From assembly GCF_026341515.1 (NCBI RefSeq), contig NZ_JAPEOK010000001.1:5146001-5210000 (forward strand): a stretch of DNA of 64,000 nt. The letters are read 5' to 3'. Origin of the DNA: Streptomyces sp. NBC_00878. Lineage in GTDB: Bacteria > Actinomycetota > Actinomycetes > Streptomycetales > Streptomycetaceae. The notes below the pieces were generated by a model that searched no databases, was not told where the DNA came from, and saw nothing but the letters and a program-made list of their open reading frames with translations. How positions within the stretch are numbered: the stretch's first letter is position 1; every line of letters starts with the position of its first letter. The position numbers and the translations under genes were made by a program. Below are positions 22,349 through 34,404 of the stretch, piece after piece.

Positions 22349-22945
22349 ATGGCGAGGAGAACGTTCGTCGTGGTCGATGTCACCGAGATCTACGTCCACT
22401 GGTACGCGGGCCGCTCGAAGAGCGCGCTGGCCGCGTCGCTGGGCGTGGACCGCAAAACGGTCAGAAAGTATCTGGCGCCGGCGGAGGCGGCCGGAATCAC
22501 GCCGGGCGGCCCTCCGATGAGTGAGGCCGACTGGGCCGGACTGTTCAAGGGCTGGTTCCCGGAACTGGCCAACTCCCGCCTGAGGCAGATCACTTGGGCG
22601 GACATCGACCAGCACCGTGACTACATCGAGAGCCTGCTGGGGACGGTGACGGTCACCACGATCCACCAGCGGCTGCGGGACGAGCACAAGCTTCAGGTGT
22701 CGATCTCCGCGTTCCGCCGCTGGGTCCACGCCACGCTGCCCGACGAAGTGAAGAGGTCGCAGGTCACCGTCCTGCGCGAGGACATCGAGCCAGGCGAGGA
22801 AGCGCAGATCGACTACGGCTTCCTGGGCCAGTGGATCAACCCGCGCACCGGCAAACGGCACCGGATCTGGGCCTTAGTGATGGTGCTGCCGTGCTCGCGG
22901 CACATGTTCGTCCGCCCCGTCCGCCATCAGGTGACCCTTGATGCC
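22349..22945 (+). pseudogene. IS21-family transposase (IstA) 5' fragment
   Basis: About 195 codons of an IstA-type transposase: N-terminal helix-turn-helix (KSALAASLGVDRKTVRKYL), a second HTH region (RLRDEHKLQVSISAFRRWV) and the first part of the DDE domain with the first Asp (EEAQIDYGFLGQW) and ALVMVLPCSRHMFVRPV. A complete IstA has about 400-500 residues. Similarity stops near 22940 where the sensor kinase gene begins. No IstB helper is present, so the element is dead. Confidence 0.8.
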
Positions 22946-22949
22946 AGGA

Positions 22950-24386
22950 TCAAAGGTGCGCCAGCCGGTCACCGGACGACCGGGCGGCGCCGTCGCGCGG
23001 CAGCCGGATGACGATCCGTGTCCCTGCGGCGGGTTCGGAGAGGGCCGTGACGGTGCCGCCGTGCGCGGTGATCAGTTCTTTCACCACGGCGAGGCCGATG
23101 CCGCTGCCGCCGCTGCGGTTCCGGGCGGCGCTGCCGCGCCAGAGCCGGTCGAAGACGTGCGGGAGTTCGTCGGCGGGAATGCCGGGGCCGTCGTCGGTGA
23201 CCTGCACGAGTACCGCGTCGCCTTCGGCGGACGCGGTGACGGTGACGGTGTCGCCGGGGCGGCAGTAGCGGGCCGCGTTGCTCAGCAGGTTGCCCAGGGC
23301 CTGGTGGATGCGGTCGGCGTCGGCTCGGACGGGCAGCGCCTCGGTTGCGATGCGGGTGCGGACGGTGAGTCCGGCGGCACGCAGTTCGGCCTCCCGGTCG
23401 GTCACGGCATGGCGTACGAGGTGGGCGAGTTCGACCGGAACCGTGTTCAGGGACAGCCGGGCCGATTCGGCCTCGGACAGTTCGGCCAGGTCACCGACGA
23501 CGCGGCCCAGGCGCAGGGTCTGGTCGTGGAGTGCGGCCAGGCGTGCCGGTGAGGGGGTGGCGTATCCGTCGCGCAGTTCCTCGAGGCCGGCCTGCAGCGC
23601 GGCCAGCGGGGTGCGCAGCTCGTGGGCGACGTCGGCCGAGAGGCGGCGGCGGGCCTGCTCGGTGTGGGTGACGTCGTCGGCCATGGTGTCGAAGGCGCGG
23701 GAGAGGTCACCCAGTTCGCCGGGCGCGTCCACCCGGGCGCGAGCGGTGTGGTCACCGGCGGCGAGTGCGCGGGCGGTGCGGGCGACCCGTACGACCGGGT
23801 CGGTGAGGCGGCGGGTCACGTACCAGCTCACGGCCAGGGCCAGTGCCAGGGCGGCCAGCGCCGCGCCGCCGACCCAGCCCCAGGCGATGTTCCGACCTGC
23901 CGTTCCGGATCCGTGGGGGAAGCGCAGTTGGACGGAGCCCACGGTGCTGCCGCCGGACACGACGTCGGCGCTTGCGCTGCGGCCGGAGGCAGCGGCGCCA
24001 CCGTGTCCCATACCGTGCCCCGAACCGGGCATCTCCGCGTCGAGTTCCGTGCCGTCCGAGGAAGCGGCCGTGGACAGGATCACCCCGTCGTCGGCGTCCC
24101 ACAGGGTGAGCACCGCGCCGGCCCCGTCCGCGATCGTACGGGTGGGCCCGAGATCTGCCGCGCTCCAGCCGCCCGCCCTGCGGTAGGCGGCCCCGGCCGC
24201 GGCGGCCGTGCGATCGGCGATGCGCTGGCGGTCGGCCTGCTGCGCCGTGCTGATGCCCCGGTCGGTGCCGACCAGGGCTGCCGCCGTCAGGAGGGCCACC
24301 GAGGACAGGGCGACCACGGCGAAGGCCGCGAACAGGCGCCTGCCCAGCGGCCCGAGTCCCAGGCGACGTCCTGATTCACTGGTCAC
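22950..24386 (-). CDS. sensor histidine kinase
   Basis: 478 residues: helix at about 20-40, extracytoplasmic sensor (about 42-165) containing a Met/His-rich stretch (MPGSGHGMGHGG), second helix (about 172-190), HAMP, the H box DVAHELRTPLAAL, and an ATPase with N box (GNLLSNAARYC), DDGPGIP and GGSGIGLAVV. The His/Met-rich sensor suggests a metal such as copper as the signal; this is inference. It overlaps the partner response regulator gene by 11 nt. Its 3' end abuts the IS21 fragment. Confidence 0.9.
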   Translation of the reverse strand: MTSESGRRLGLGPLGRRLFAAFAVVALSSVALLTAAALVGTDRGISTAQQADRQRIADRTAAAAGAAYRRAGGWSAADLGPTRTIADGAGAVLTLWDADDGVILSTAASSDGTELDAEMPGSGHGMGHGGAAASGRSASADVVSGGSTVGSVQLRFPHGSGTAGRNIAWGWVGGAALAALALALAVSWYVTRRLTDPVVRVARTARALAAGDHTARARVDAPGELGDLSRAFDTMADDVTHTEQARRRLSADVAHELRTPLAALQAGLEELRDGYATPSPARLAALHDQTLRLGRVVGDLAELSEAESARLSLNTVPVELAHLVRHAVTDREAELRAAGLTVRTRIATEALPVRADADRIHQALGNLLSNAARYCRPGDTVTVTASAEGDAVLVQVTDDGPGIPADELPHVFDRLWRGSAARNRSGGSGIGLAVVKELITAHGGTVTALSEPAAGTRIVIRLPRDGAARSSGDRLAHL

Positions 24387-25071
24387 GGGTCAGCCCCAGC
24401 CGGTAGCCGACACCGAGCACCGTTTCGACGACGCCGGAGCCGTCGGACCCCAGCTTGTGCCGCAGGTTCTTCACGTGCGAGTCGATGGTGCGCTCGTAGC
24501 CGGTGAACTCATAGCCCTGGACCCGGTTGACCAGTTCGTAGCGCGAGTACACCCGTCCCGGCACCGAGGCGAGCGCGGTGAGCAGACCCCATTCGGTGGG
24601 CGTCAGATCCACCACCGAGCCGTCCCATGCCGCCTCATGCCGTACCTCGTCGATCCGCAGCCGGCCTCCGCCGTAGGCCGCCGGAGCTCCCGGGGCTCCG
24701 GACGCCGCCCCGGCCCGGTGCAGCACCGCCTGAACGCGCAGCACCACCTCGGTGGGGCTGAACGGTTTGGTCACGTAGTCGTCGGCGCCCAGCCGCAGCC
24801 CGTGGATCCGGTCCTCGACCGCGCTGCGCGCCGTGAGCACCACGACCGGGATCCCGCCACGGGCGTGCGCCTCCCGCAGCACCTCTTCGCCGTCCACGTC
24901 CGGCAGACCGAGGTCCAGGACCGCGAGGTCCACCGACCCGTCGCCGAGCAGCCGGATCGCCTCAGCGCCCGAGCCGGTCGTCACCACCGCGTACCCCGCC
25001 CGCTCCATGTAGCGGCGCAGCAGTTCGCGTATCTCCTTCTCGTCCTCGACGACGAGCACGGTGGTGGCCAT
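24376..25071 (-). CDS. OmpR/PhoB-type response regulator
   Basis: 231 residues: receiver domain (1-120) with acidic pair in VVEDEKE, phospho-acceptor Asp in LAVLDLGLPD and Lys in VTKPFSP, then a winged-helix DNA-binding domain (about 135-228) ending GVGYRLG. Forms an operon with the downstream kinase. Divergent from the secreted DUF2202 protein gene across 188 bp, which is the likely target. Confidence 0.92.
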   Translation of the reverse strand: MATTVLVVEDEKEIRELLRRYMERAGYAVVTTGSGAEAIRLLGDGSVDLAVLDLGLPDVDGEEVLREAHARGGIPVVVLTARSAVEDRIHGLRLGADDYVTKPFSPTEVVLRVQAVLHRAGAASGAPGAPAAYGGGRLRIDEVRHEAAWDGSVVDLTPTEWGLLTALASVPGRVYSRYELVNRVQGYEFTGYERTIDSHVKNLRHKLGSDGSGVVETVLGVGYRLGLTRDQ

Positions 25072-25259
25072 GCACCCAGGTGTACGGGCCGCGGACCCCC
25101 TCTGCCAGGGCCGAACAGCCCCCGTGGACACGTCCAGTGGGCTCCATACCGCCTCCACACCACCGCCACGCCGTCTGCGACGCCCGGCGGGACGGTGAAA
25201 GCGCATCAAAGAAGAGCAGTCAGCGCAAGAACCGGAGAACAGACCCGAGAAGGTGCGTC

Positions 25260-25946
25260 ATGAAGCGCAACACCAAACTCGCCACCGCGATCGCCGCGGC
25301 AGCGGCCGTCGTGACCGGCGGCATCCTCATCGCCGGTCCGGCCACCGCCGGCGCGGCTGGAGAGCAGACGCCGTCCGCGCGGTCCACCACGCAGAGCTCG
25401 ATGATGAACGGTCAGCAGCACACCCACCGCCACGGCGACGGGACGGGAGTCGGGGACGGCAACGGCCCCTGCTCACTCACCGGTACCGCCACCACGGCAC
25501 CCAGCGGCACCCTGAGCGCGGCTCAGAAGACCACGCTCGCCCGCATGGCCGAGGAGGAGAAGCTCGCCCACGACCTCTACACCGTGTTCGCCGCCCGGTA
25601 CGACGCCCGGGTCTTCGACCGGATCGCTGCCGCCGAGACCCATCACCTCGATGCGGTCCGCACACTCCTCGACCGCTACGACGTGACCGACCCCACCACG
25701 GGCAAGGCGACGGGCGACTTCGCCGACACCACCGTCCAGGCCACGTACGACCGGCTGCTGAAGCAGGGCACCGCAAACGTGGACGGCGCCCTCAAGGCCG
25801 GCCTCACGTTCGAGACCGACGACATCGCCGCCCTCACGAAGGCGCAGTCCGGGCTCGACGCCCCGGACGTCGAGCAGATGTACGCCAACCTGCTCGCCGC
25901 CTCCCGGATGCACCAGGCCGCCTTCGAATCGTGGCTGGTCCGGTGA
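25260..25946 (+). CDS. secreted DUF2202 (ferritin-like) protein
   Basis: A 228-residue exported protein: signal peptide (1-33, cut near AGAAG), a His-rich linker (QQHTHRHGDG), then the helical DUF2202 domain (about 85-228) with EEEKLAHDLY and ETHHLDAV, which place Glu and His as ferritin-like metal ligands. ATG 25260 follows GAGAAGG. It lies opposite the two-component system whose sensor is also His-rich, hinting at an extracytoplasmic metal response. Substrate unknown. Confidence 0.8.
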   Translation: MKRNTKLATAIAAAAAVVTGGILIAGPATAGAAGEQTPSARSTTQSSMMNGQQHTHRHGDGTGVGDGNGPCSLTGTATTAPSGTLSAAQKTTLARMAEEEKLAHDLYTVFAARYDARVFDRIAAAETHHLDAVRTLLDRYDVTDPTTGKATGDFADTTVQATYDRLLKQGTANVDGALKAGLTFETDDIAALTKAQSGLDAPDVEQMYANLLAASRMHQAAFESWLVR

Positions 25947-25980
25947 TCCCTCCCGATCGGTGTCCTTACCCGGGAGGCAA

Positions 25981-25996
25981 ATACCCCAGGGGGTAT
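25981..25996. promoter_or_regulatory. CstR-type operator A
   Basis: ATACCCCAGGGGGTAT, flanked by AA and TT, is a 16-bp near-palindrome 75 bp upstream of the rhodanese start. First of eight such sites in the segment. Confidence 0.75.
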
Positions 25997-26037
25997 TTGA
26001 CAGCGCTTCGACGGGCACTCTACCCTCACTGTCATTG

Positions 26038-26053
26038 ATACCCCCTAGGGTAT
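26038..26053. promoter_or_regulatory. CstR-type operator B
   Basis: ATACCCCCTAGGGTAT, 18 bp upstream of the rhodanese ATG and just before its GAGGAGG ribosome site. With site A it brackets the promoter, an arrangement suited to tight repression. The core is identical to site H. Confidence 0.78.
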
Positions 26054-26071
26054 TTTGAGGAGGTTCCGAAC

Positions 26072-26398
26072 ATGGCTCGCGAAGTGGATCTGGAAGCGTT
26101 CGCCGCGGCTCTGGCAGCCGGCGGGGTCGTCGTGGACGTCCGGGAGCCGGGCGAATACCTGGCCGGCCATGTACCGGGCGCACGGCTGATGCCGCTCAGC
26201 GTGCTGGCGGGCCGGATCGGTGAACTGCCCGTCGGCCGGCCGGTGTACGTGATCTGCGCCAGCGGCAACCGCAGCCTGACCGCCGCCGACCGCATGAGCG
26301 GGTTCGGCATCGACGCGTACTCCGTGGCGGGCGGCACCAGCGGCTGGGCCCGAACCGGGCGCCCGCTGGTGACCGGACCCCACGCCACCGCGGCCTGA
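26072..26398 (+). CDS. single-domain rhodanese
   Basis: A 108-residue rhodanese: VVVDVREPGEYLAGHVPGA, then active loop CASGNRS with Cys62, and GGTSGW at the end. Transfers sulfane sulfur between thiols. Start ATG 26072 with GAGGAGG. First gene of the unit controlled by operators A and B, followed 86 nt later by an SQR-like gene, a common pairing in sulfide oxidation. Confidence 0.9.
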   Translation: MAREVDLEAFAAALAAGGVVVDVREPGEYLAGHVPGARLMPLSVLAGRIGELPVGRPVYVICASGNRSLTAADRMSGFGIDAYSVAGGTSGWARTGRPLVTGPHATAA

Positions 26399-26484
26399 CC
26401 GGGCACGCCCCCTTTGGCCGCCCCTGGCCCCGGCCCGGTTCATCGGGCACCGCATCCGCACCCACATCCGATGGGAGTCCTCCC

Positions 26485-27699
<1,215 letters not shown>

Positions 27700-27701
27700 C
27701 C

Positions 27702-27735
27702 GACCGGCCCGGGCCTCCCCCGACCCGGGCCGGTC
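27702..27735 (+). terminator. hairpin after SQR gene
   Basis: GACCGGCCCGGG (27702-27713) pairs perfectly with CCCGGGCCGGTC (27724-27735). Directly past the stop codon, it likely ends the rhodanese-SQR operon. Confidence 0.7.
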
Positions 27736-27775
27736 ATCTCACCGCCCCGCACAAGGGCCAACCCTGACCATTTAA

Positions 27776-27791
27776 ATACCCCCCGGGGTAT
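27776..27791. promoter_or_regulatory. CstR-type operator C
   Basis: ATACCCCCCGGGGTAT, a perfect palindrome with flanking A/T, 32 bp upstream of the persulfide dioxygenase start. Confidence 0.78.
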
Positions 27792-27823
27792 TAAGTCTCA
27801 TCGATCCGCTACGGAGGTCATCC

Positions 27824-29209
27824 GTGTTCTTCGCCCAGCACTACCTCGACTGCCTCTCCCAGGCGTCCTACCTGATCGCCGACGAGTCCACCGGCAAGGC
27901 CGTCGTCGTCGACCCGCGCCGCGACGTCTCGGAGTACCTCGCCGACGCCGAGGCCCATGGCTTCACCATCGAAGCCGTCATCAACACCCACTTCCACGCC
28001 GACTTCCTCGCCGGCCACCTCGAACTCGCCGCCCGCACCGGCGCCTGGATCGGCTACGGACACCGCGCCGAGACGGAGTACCCGATCCGCAAGCTCACCG
28101 ACGGCGAGCGCATCAGCCTCGGCGACGTCACCCTGGAGATACTGGAAACCCCCGGCCACACCCCGGAGTCCATCAGCGTCCTGGTCTACGAGCACGCGGC
28201 CGACGCGGTCCCGTACGGCGTGCTGACCGGCGACGCGCTGTTCATCGGCGACGTCGGCCGCCCCGACCTGCTCGCCTCCCTCGGCGCCACCGCCGACGAA
28301 CTCGGCCACATGCTCTACGACAGCATCCAGCACAAACTCATGGCCCTGCCCGACCCGGTCCGCGTCTTCCCGGCCCACGGCGCCGGATCCTCCTGCGGCA
28401 AGAACCTCTCCACCGAACGCCAGTCGACCATCGGACAGCAGCGCACCACCAACTACGCCTGCGCGCCCATGAGCGAGCAGGAGTTCGTCGCCCTCGTCAC
28501 CGCCGGACAGCCCTCCGCGCCCGGCTACTTCGTCTACGACGCCATCCTCAACCGCAAGGACCACGGCCTGTTCGACGCTGCCGCCACCCAACAGCCGCTG
28601 TCCGCCGCCGAGTTCCTCAGCCGTCGGGCCGCCGGCGCGCTGGTACTGGACGCCCGCGACCCGCAGGAGTTCGCCGCCGGCCATCTGCGCGGCTCCGTGA
28701 ACGTGCCCGCCGACGGGCGGTTCGCCGAGCAGGCCGGAACGGTCGTCGCCCCCGACCAGGAGGTCGTCGTCATCGCACCGCAGGACCGTGAGGAGGAGAT
28801 CGTCACCCGGCTCGCCCGGATCGGATTCGACAAGGTCGGCGGTTACCTGCGCGAGCCCGAGGGCGCCTTCCCGGACATGGCCGAGGAGATGCGGCAGGCA
28901 AGCCGCCTGACCGCCCACCAGCTCCGCCGGGCGCTCGACAGCGAGCAGCCCCCGCTCGTCCTCGACGTCCGCAACACCGCCGAACGCGAGGAAGGCTTCA
29001 TCGAGGGGTCCGCGCACGTCCCGCTCGCCGAACTCCCCCGCCGTCTCGACGAGATCCCCGTCGGCCGGCCCCTGGTCGTGCACTGCGCGGGCGGCCACCG
29101 CTCCTCCATCGCGGCCAGCCTGCTCCGCCACAACGGCCTCGACGACGTCTCCGACCTCCTCGGGGGTTACGGCGCCTGGCTCGCCGAGACCGCGACAGCC
29201 GACGCCTGA
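27824..29209 (+). CDS. CstB-like persulfide dioxygenase-rhodanese
   Basis: 461 residues: metallo-beta-lactamase/ETHE1-type domain with complete iron site (His56 in THFHAD, His112, Asp137 in TGDALF), an inactive rhodanese domain (about 260-350) and a C-terminal rhodanese with loop CAGGHRS, Cys421. CstB-type enzymes oxidise persulfide to sulfite and convert it to thiosulfate. Start GTG 27824 with GGAGG. Unlike its paralogue at 17069 it keeps all iron ligands. Controlled by operator C and followed by a strong hairpin. Confidence 0.88.
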   Translation: MFFAQHYLDCLSQASYLIADESTGKAVVVDPRRDVSEYLADAEAHGFTIEAVINTHFHADFLAGHLELAARTGAWIGYGHRAETEYPIRKLTDGERISLGDVTLEILETPGHTPESISVLVYEHAADAVPYGVLTGDALFIGDVGRPDLLASLGATADELGHMLYDSIQHKLMALPDPVRVFPAHGAGSSCGKNLSTERQSTIGQQRTTNYACAPMSEQEFVALVTAGQPSAPGYFVYDAILNRKDHGLFDAAATQQPLSAAEFLSRRAAGALVLDARDPQEFAAGHLRGSVNVPADGRFAEQAGTVVAPDQEVVVIAPQDREEEIVTRLARIGFDKVGGYLREPEGAFPDMAEEMRQASRLTAHQLRRALDSEQPPLVLDVRNTAEREEGFIEGSAHVPLAELPRRLDEIPVGRPLVVHCAGGHRSSIAASLLRHNGLDDVSDLLGGYGAWLAETATADA

Positions 29210-29225
29210 TCCCTCGCTCGGTCCC

Positions 29226-29264
29226 GCCGGGCGGCGGCCATCTCCATGGCCACCGCCGCCCGGC
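29226..29264 (+). terminator. hairpin after persulfide dioxygenase
   Basis: GCCGGGCGGCGG and CCGCCGCCCGGC form a long GC-rich stem around a short loop. It separates the dioxygenase gene from the rhodanese/TauE unit and is probably a terminator. Confidence 0.65.
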
Positions 29265-29327
29265 GCCCCACCCGCATTTCCCTGTCCTCTGTTCCGGCGG
29301 CTCCGTCCGCCCCCTGAAGGAGATTCC

Positions 29328-31125
<1,798 letters not shown>

Positions 31126-31443
31126 ACCGCATCTCGGCAGTCGAGCGTCCTGGACTCCTGTGCAGTTGTGACGCCGGGCGGCCGGCAGCACTTGGGGCAC
31201 CCCGGCAACCGTCCGGTGAAGCAGACGGGCCGCTGCGCGACGGCGAGGCCGAGGCCCGCACAATCCGGCCGCAGCCCCCGGCAGCAAGGGCGTGCGGTGC
31301 GGCCCCGCTCGAACGTGAGGCGGACCACCCTCGGGCCCGGGCCCCGGCCCTCCGCCGCACACCCGGCCCACGGCTCCGCCGCCGCCCGGGCCAAAGCCCG
31401 TGAATCCATGCGCCCCGCCGATATGGACCGGACGCCCAATGAC
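31126..31443. other. intergenic stretch, no gene seen
   Basis: 318 bp between the first CstR-like gene and the TauE fragment. Open frames here have no ribosome site and no recognisable domain. I see no repeat or clear hairpin worth calling. Confidence 0.5.
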
Positions 31444-32397
<954 letters not shown>

Positions 32398-32429
32398 GAC
32401 CGAGTCAACGGCGTGGAGCGCCCGCCGCC

Positions 32430-32470
32430 TCCCGGAAACGCGGGGCGGCGGGCGCCCCGCGTTTCCGGGA
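32430..32470 (+). terminator. perfect 18-bp hairpin after cstR
   Basis: The arms 32430-32447 and 32453-32470 (TCCCGGAAACGCGGGGCG and its complement) enclose a 5-nt loop, 32 bp past the cstR stop and before operator F. A strong terminator candidate. Confidence 0.8.
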
Positions 32471-32500
32471 ACATTCCGAGCCTGCGCGACGCTGCCCCTA

Positions 32501-32516
32501 ATACCCCACCGGGTAT
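32501..32516. promoter_or_regulatory. CstR-type operator F
   Basis: ATACCCCACCGGGTAT, 13 bp upstream of the GTG of the next small gene, so it overlaps that gene's leader or ribosome site region. Confidence 0.72.
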
Positions 32517-32529
32517 CCAGGGAGAGGAC

Positions 32530-32841
32530 GTGGGCAGGATGGCGGAGTCAGAGCACATGCAGCTTGGTCCGGCTGGCGAGGCGCCACTGGTGACCTCCTG
32601 CAGCCGGCGGATCGACGTGAAGTTCCTGCGACTGGCCGCCGCCACGGACCGGCCGATCAGCCGGGTCGCGCTCGATGTGGGCCCCGTCCGCAGCGGCGAA
32701 CCGGGAACCTGGGCCTCGCTGACCATGGGCGAGGCACTCGACCTGGCCCGTCGGCTCATGGCGCAAGTCTGCGTCGCCGAAGCAGAGTCAGCACCGGTCG
32801 ATGCGCCTGCGTCCACGCCGCCTCGTGCTCCCTCCGCCTGA
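32530..32841 (+). CDS. small protein of the CstR regulon, unknown function
   Basis: A 103-residue protein from GTG 32530 (ATG 32539 is an alternative; GGAGAGG at 32521 fits the latter better). One Cys pair region (TSCSRR; AQVCVAE) and a mixed alpha/beta pattern RIDVKFLRLAAATDRPISRV. I do not recognise the family. Its own operator F and place inside the sulfur segment suggest a role in sulfide/persulfide stress. Confidence 0.6.
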   Translation: MGRMAESEHMQLGPAGEAPLVTSCSRRIDVKFLRLAAATDRPISRVALDVGPVRSGEPGTWASLTMGEALDLARRLMAQVCVAEAESAPVDAPASTPPRAPSA

Positions 32842-32861
32842 CAACGAGCCGTTCCCCAAGG

Positions 32862-33542
32862 TCACAGCAAGCGACGCAGGTACTCGCTCTCCCCCAGGAG
32901 TTCGAGGCGACGCCACAGCACTGGGTTGTCGGTCGACTGGCTTGCGTGACAGGCGATGGCGCGGTGCTGCCGGGCCCGCGGGACCGACCTGGTCTCATGG
33001 CATTCACCCGGCTCACGTCCCTCGAACGAGGCTCCGAACTCCCTGTTCATGGTCTCCGCGACCGCCCTCGGCAGGGTCCAGCCGAGGACCTGGATTCCCC
33101 TTTCACGGGCGGCGGCAAGAGCCGCCTCGGTGGCCCGCCGGTGATCACGGTGTCCGGTGACGCCGGTGGTGTCGAACACCAGCAGATGACTGGGGCGCCG
33201 TTCGGTGACGAGACGGCCGACCCGCGCGGCGAGCCTGCTCAGCGGGACGGAGGCAAGATCGCCGTCCGGATATGCGGCCAGCTCCACGCGTTCCACGCCC
33301 AGTTACCGTGCGGCGCAAGCCAGTTCGTCCGCCCGCAGCGTGCGCAGGTCGCCGGGGCCGGCGTGCAGCGTGGACGCCTCGCCGTGGGTGAAGCAGAGCA
33401 CCGTGGCGGGCACGCCGTGAGCGGACAGCAGTGCCAGGAGGCCGCCGAGGACGAACGACTCGTCGTCGGGGTGGGCGACCACCGCCAGCACACGGCGCAG
33501 GTCGTCGGGCAGTCCCGCGCCGCCGGGCCGGGGGCCGGTCAT
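32862..33542 (-). pseudogene. PIG-L (MshB/Mca-like) deacetylase with in-frame stop
   Basis: 226 codons in one frame matching the PIG-L/LmbE family: zinc motif AHPDDE (about residue 22), HGEAS, YPDG and the HRDH motif in TGHRDHRRA. A TAA codon at 33303-33305 interrupts the frame in CAAR(stop)LGVERV, where Glu is common, so one G-to-T change explains it. The family includes the mycothiol enzymes MshB and Mca, which would suit a thiol/persulfide operon. Without readthrough it is dead. Overlaps the DsrE gene by 4 nt. Confidence 0.83.
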
Positions 33543-34012
33543 GTGTAGATGATCTGGCCGCCGGCCGCGTGCTCGTAGAACTCGCCGACCGTGATGATGC
33601 CCTGGACCTGCTCGATGAGGTCGTCCTTGTCGAGTTCGAAGAGGTCCACGGACGCCTTGCAGGCGTAGATGCCGGCGCCGGTGTCGGAGATCATCTCGAT
33701 GAACTCGGGGATCGGCGGGATGTCGAGCTTCTCCATCTTGCGTTCCATGTACCGGGTGATCAGGTCCGGGACGCCGGGCAGTCCACCCAGAAGGGTGGGC
33801 AGGTGCAGGCCGGGGTTGCCGACGGTGGCGAGTTTGATGTGGTCGTACTGCTTCTTCGTAATGGCGTCGAGGCCGAAGAAGGTGAAGAACAGGTCGGCCT
33901 CGATGCCTTCGGCGCGGGCGCCGTTGGCCATGATCAGGGCCGGGTAGATCCCTTCCAGGGACCCCTTGGAAACGATGATCGAGACCTTCTCGATGGTGGC
34001 GCTGGCGGTCAT
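33539..34012 (-). CDS. DsrE-family sulfur relay protein
   Basis: 157 residues with the DsrE/DsrF fold: KVSIIVSKGSLEGIYPALIMA at the start and a conserved Cys in GIYACKASVDLF (about residue 117). It resembles DsrE2-type proteins, which carry sulfane sulfur between rhodanese and TusA in sulfur oxidisers. Third gene of the operon SQR-TusE-DsrE-PIG-L under operator G. Confidence 0.85.
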   Translation of the reverse strand: MTASATIEKVSIIVSKGSLEGIYPALIMANGARAEGIEADLFFTFFGLDAITKKQYDHIKLATVGNPGLHLPTLLGGLPGVPDLITRYMERKMEKLDIPPIPEFIEMISDTGAGIYACKASVDLFELDKDDLIEQVQGIITVGEFYEHAAGGQIIYT

Positions 34013-34049
34013 GTCGGACGCTCCTTCGGGTGGCGGTCGGCGGGTGGGG

Positions 34050-34367
34050 TCAGATGCAGCCGCGGGGCTTGGGGATTCCGGCGATCCTGGCGGCGGTCTT
34101 CGCCGGGCCCTTCGGGAAGAGCTGGTAGAGCTCCTTGACGCTCACGCCGGAGGTCTTGCCGAGGATCCGCACGGTGGGGCCGGTGCCCTTGGCGGCGTAT
34201 TCGGCGCGCATGAAGTGGATGACCGTCCAGTGGCGGTCGGTCAGCGTCTCGATGTCCTGTTCGCGGGCGATCTGCTCGGCCATCGGCTCGGTCCACTGGC
34301 CGGGGTCGGTGAAGAAGCCTTCGTCGTCGACGGTCACGGACGTGTCGGCGTAGGTGGCGGTGGTCAT
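34050..34367 (-). CDS. TusE/DsrC-like sulfur carrier
   Basis: 105 residues ending LFPKGPAKTAARIAGIPKPRGCI: the penultimate Cys104 is the DsrC CysA. The CysB of dissimilatory DsrC, 11 residues earlier, is Ala93, so this is the TusE-like, single-cysteine type. In E. coli TusE takes sulfur from TusBCD for tRNA thiolation; here no TusBC is seen, and the partner is probably the adjacent DsrE-like protein. Such a gene is uncommon in Streptomyces. Confidence 0.87.
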   Translation of the reverse strand: MTTATYADTSVTVDDEGFFTDPGQWTEPMAEQIAREQDIETLTDRHWTVIHFMRAEYAAKGTGPTVRILGKTSGVSVKELYQLFPKGPAKTAARIAGIPKPRGCI

Positions 34368-34404
34368 GGCGGTCTGTCTCCGTTCAGGCGGGGTGTGGGT
34401 CTCG

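Noticed and set aside
34050..34367. True dissimilatory DsrC
   Set aside because: Only the penultimate cysteine is present; the second conserved Cys is Ala93, and no dsrAB is nearby, so TusE-like is the better call.
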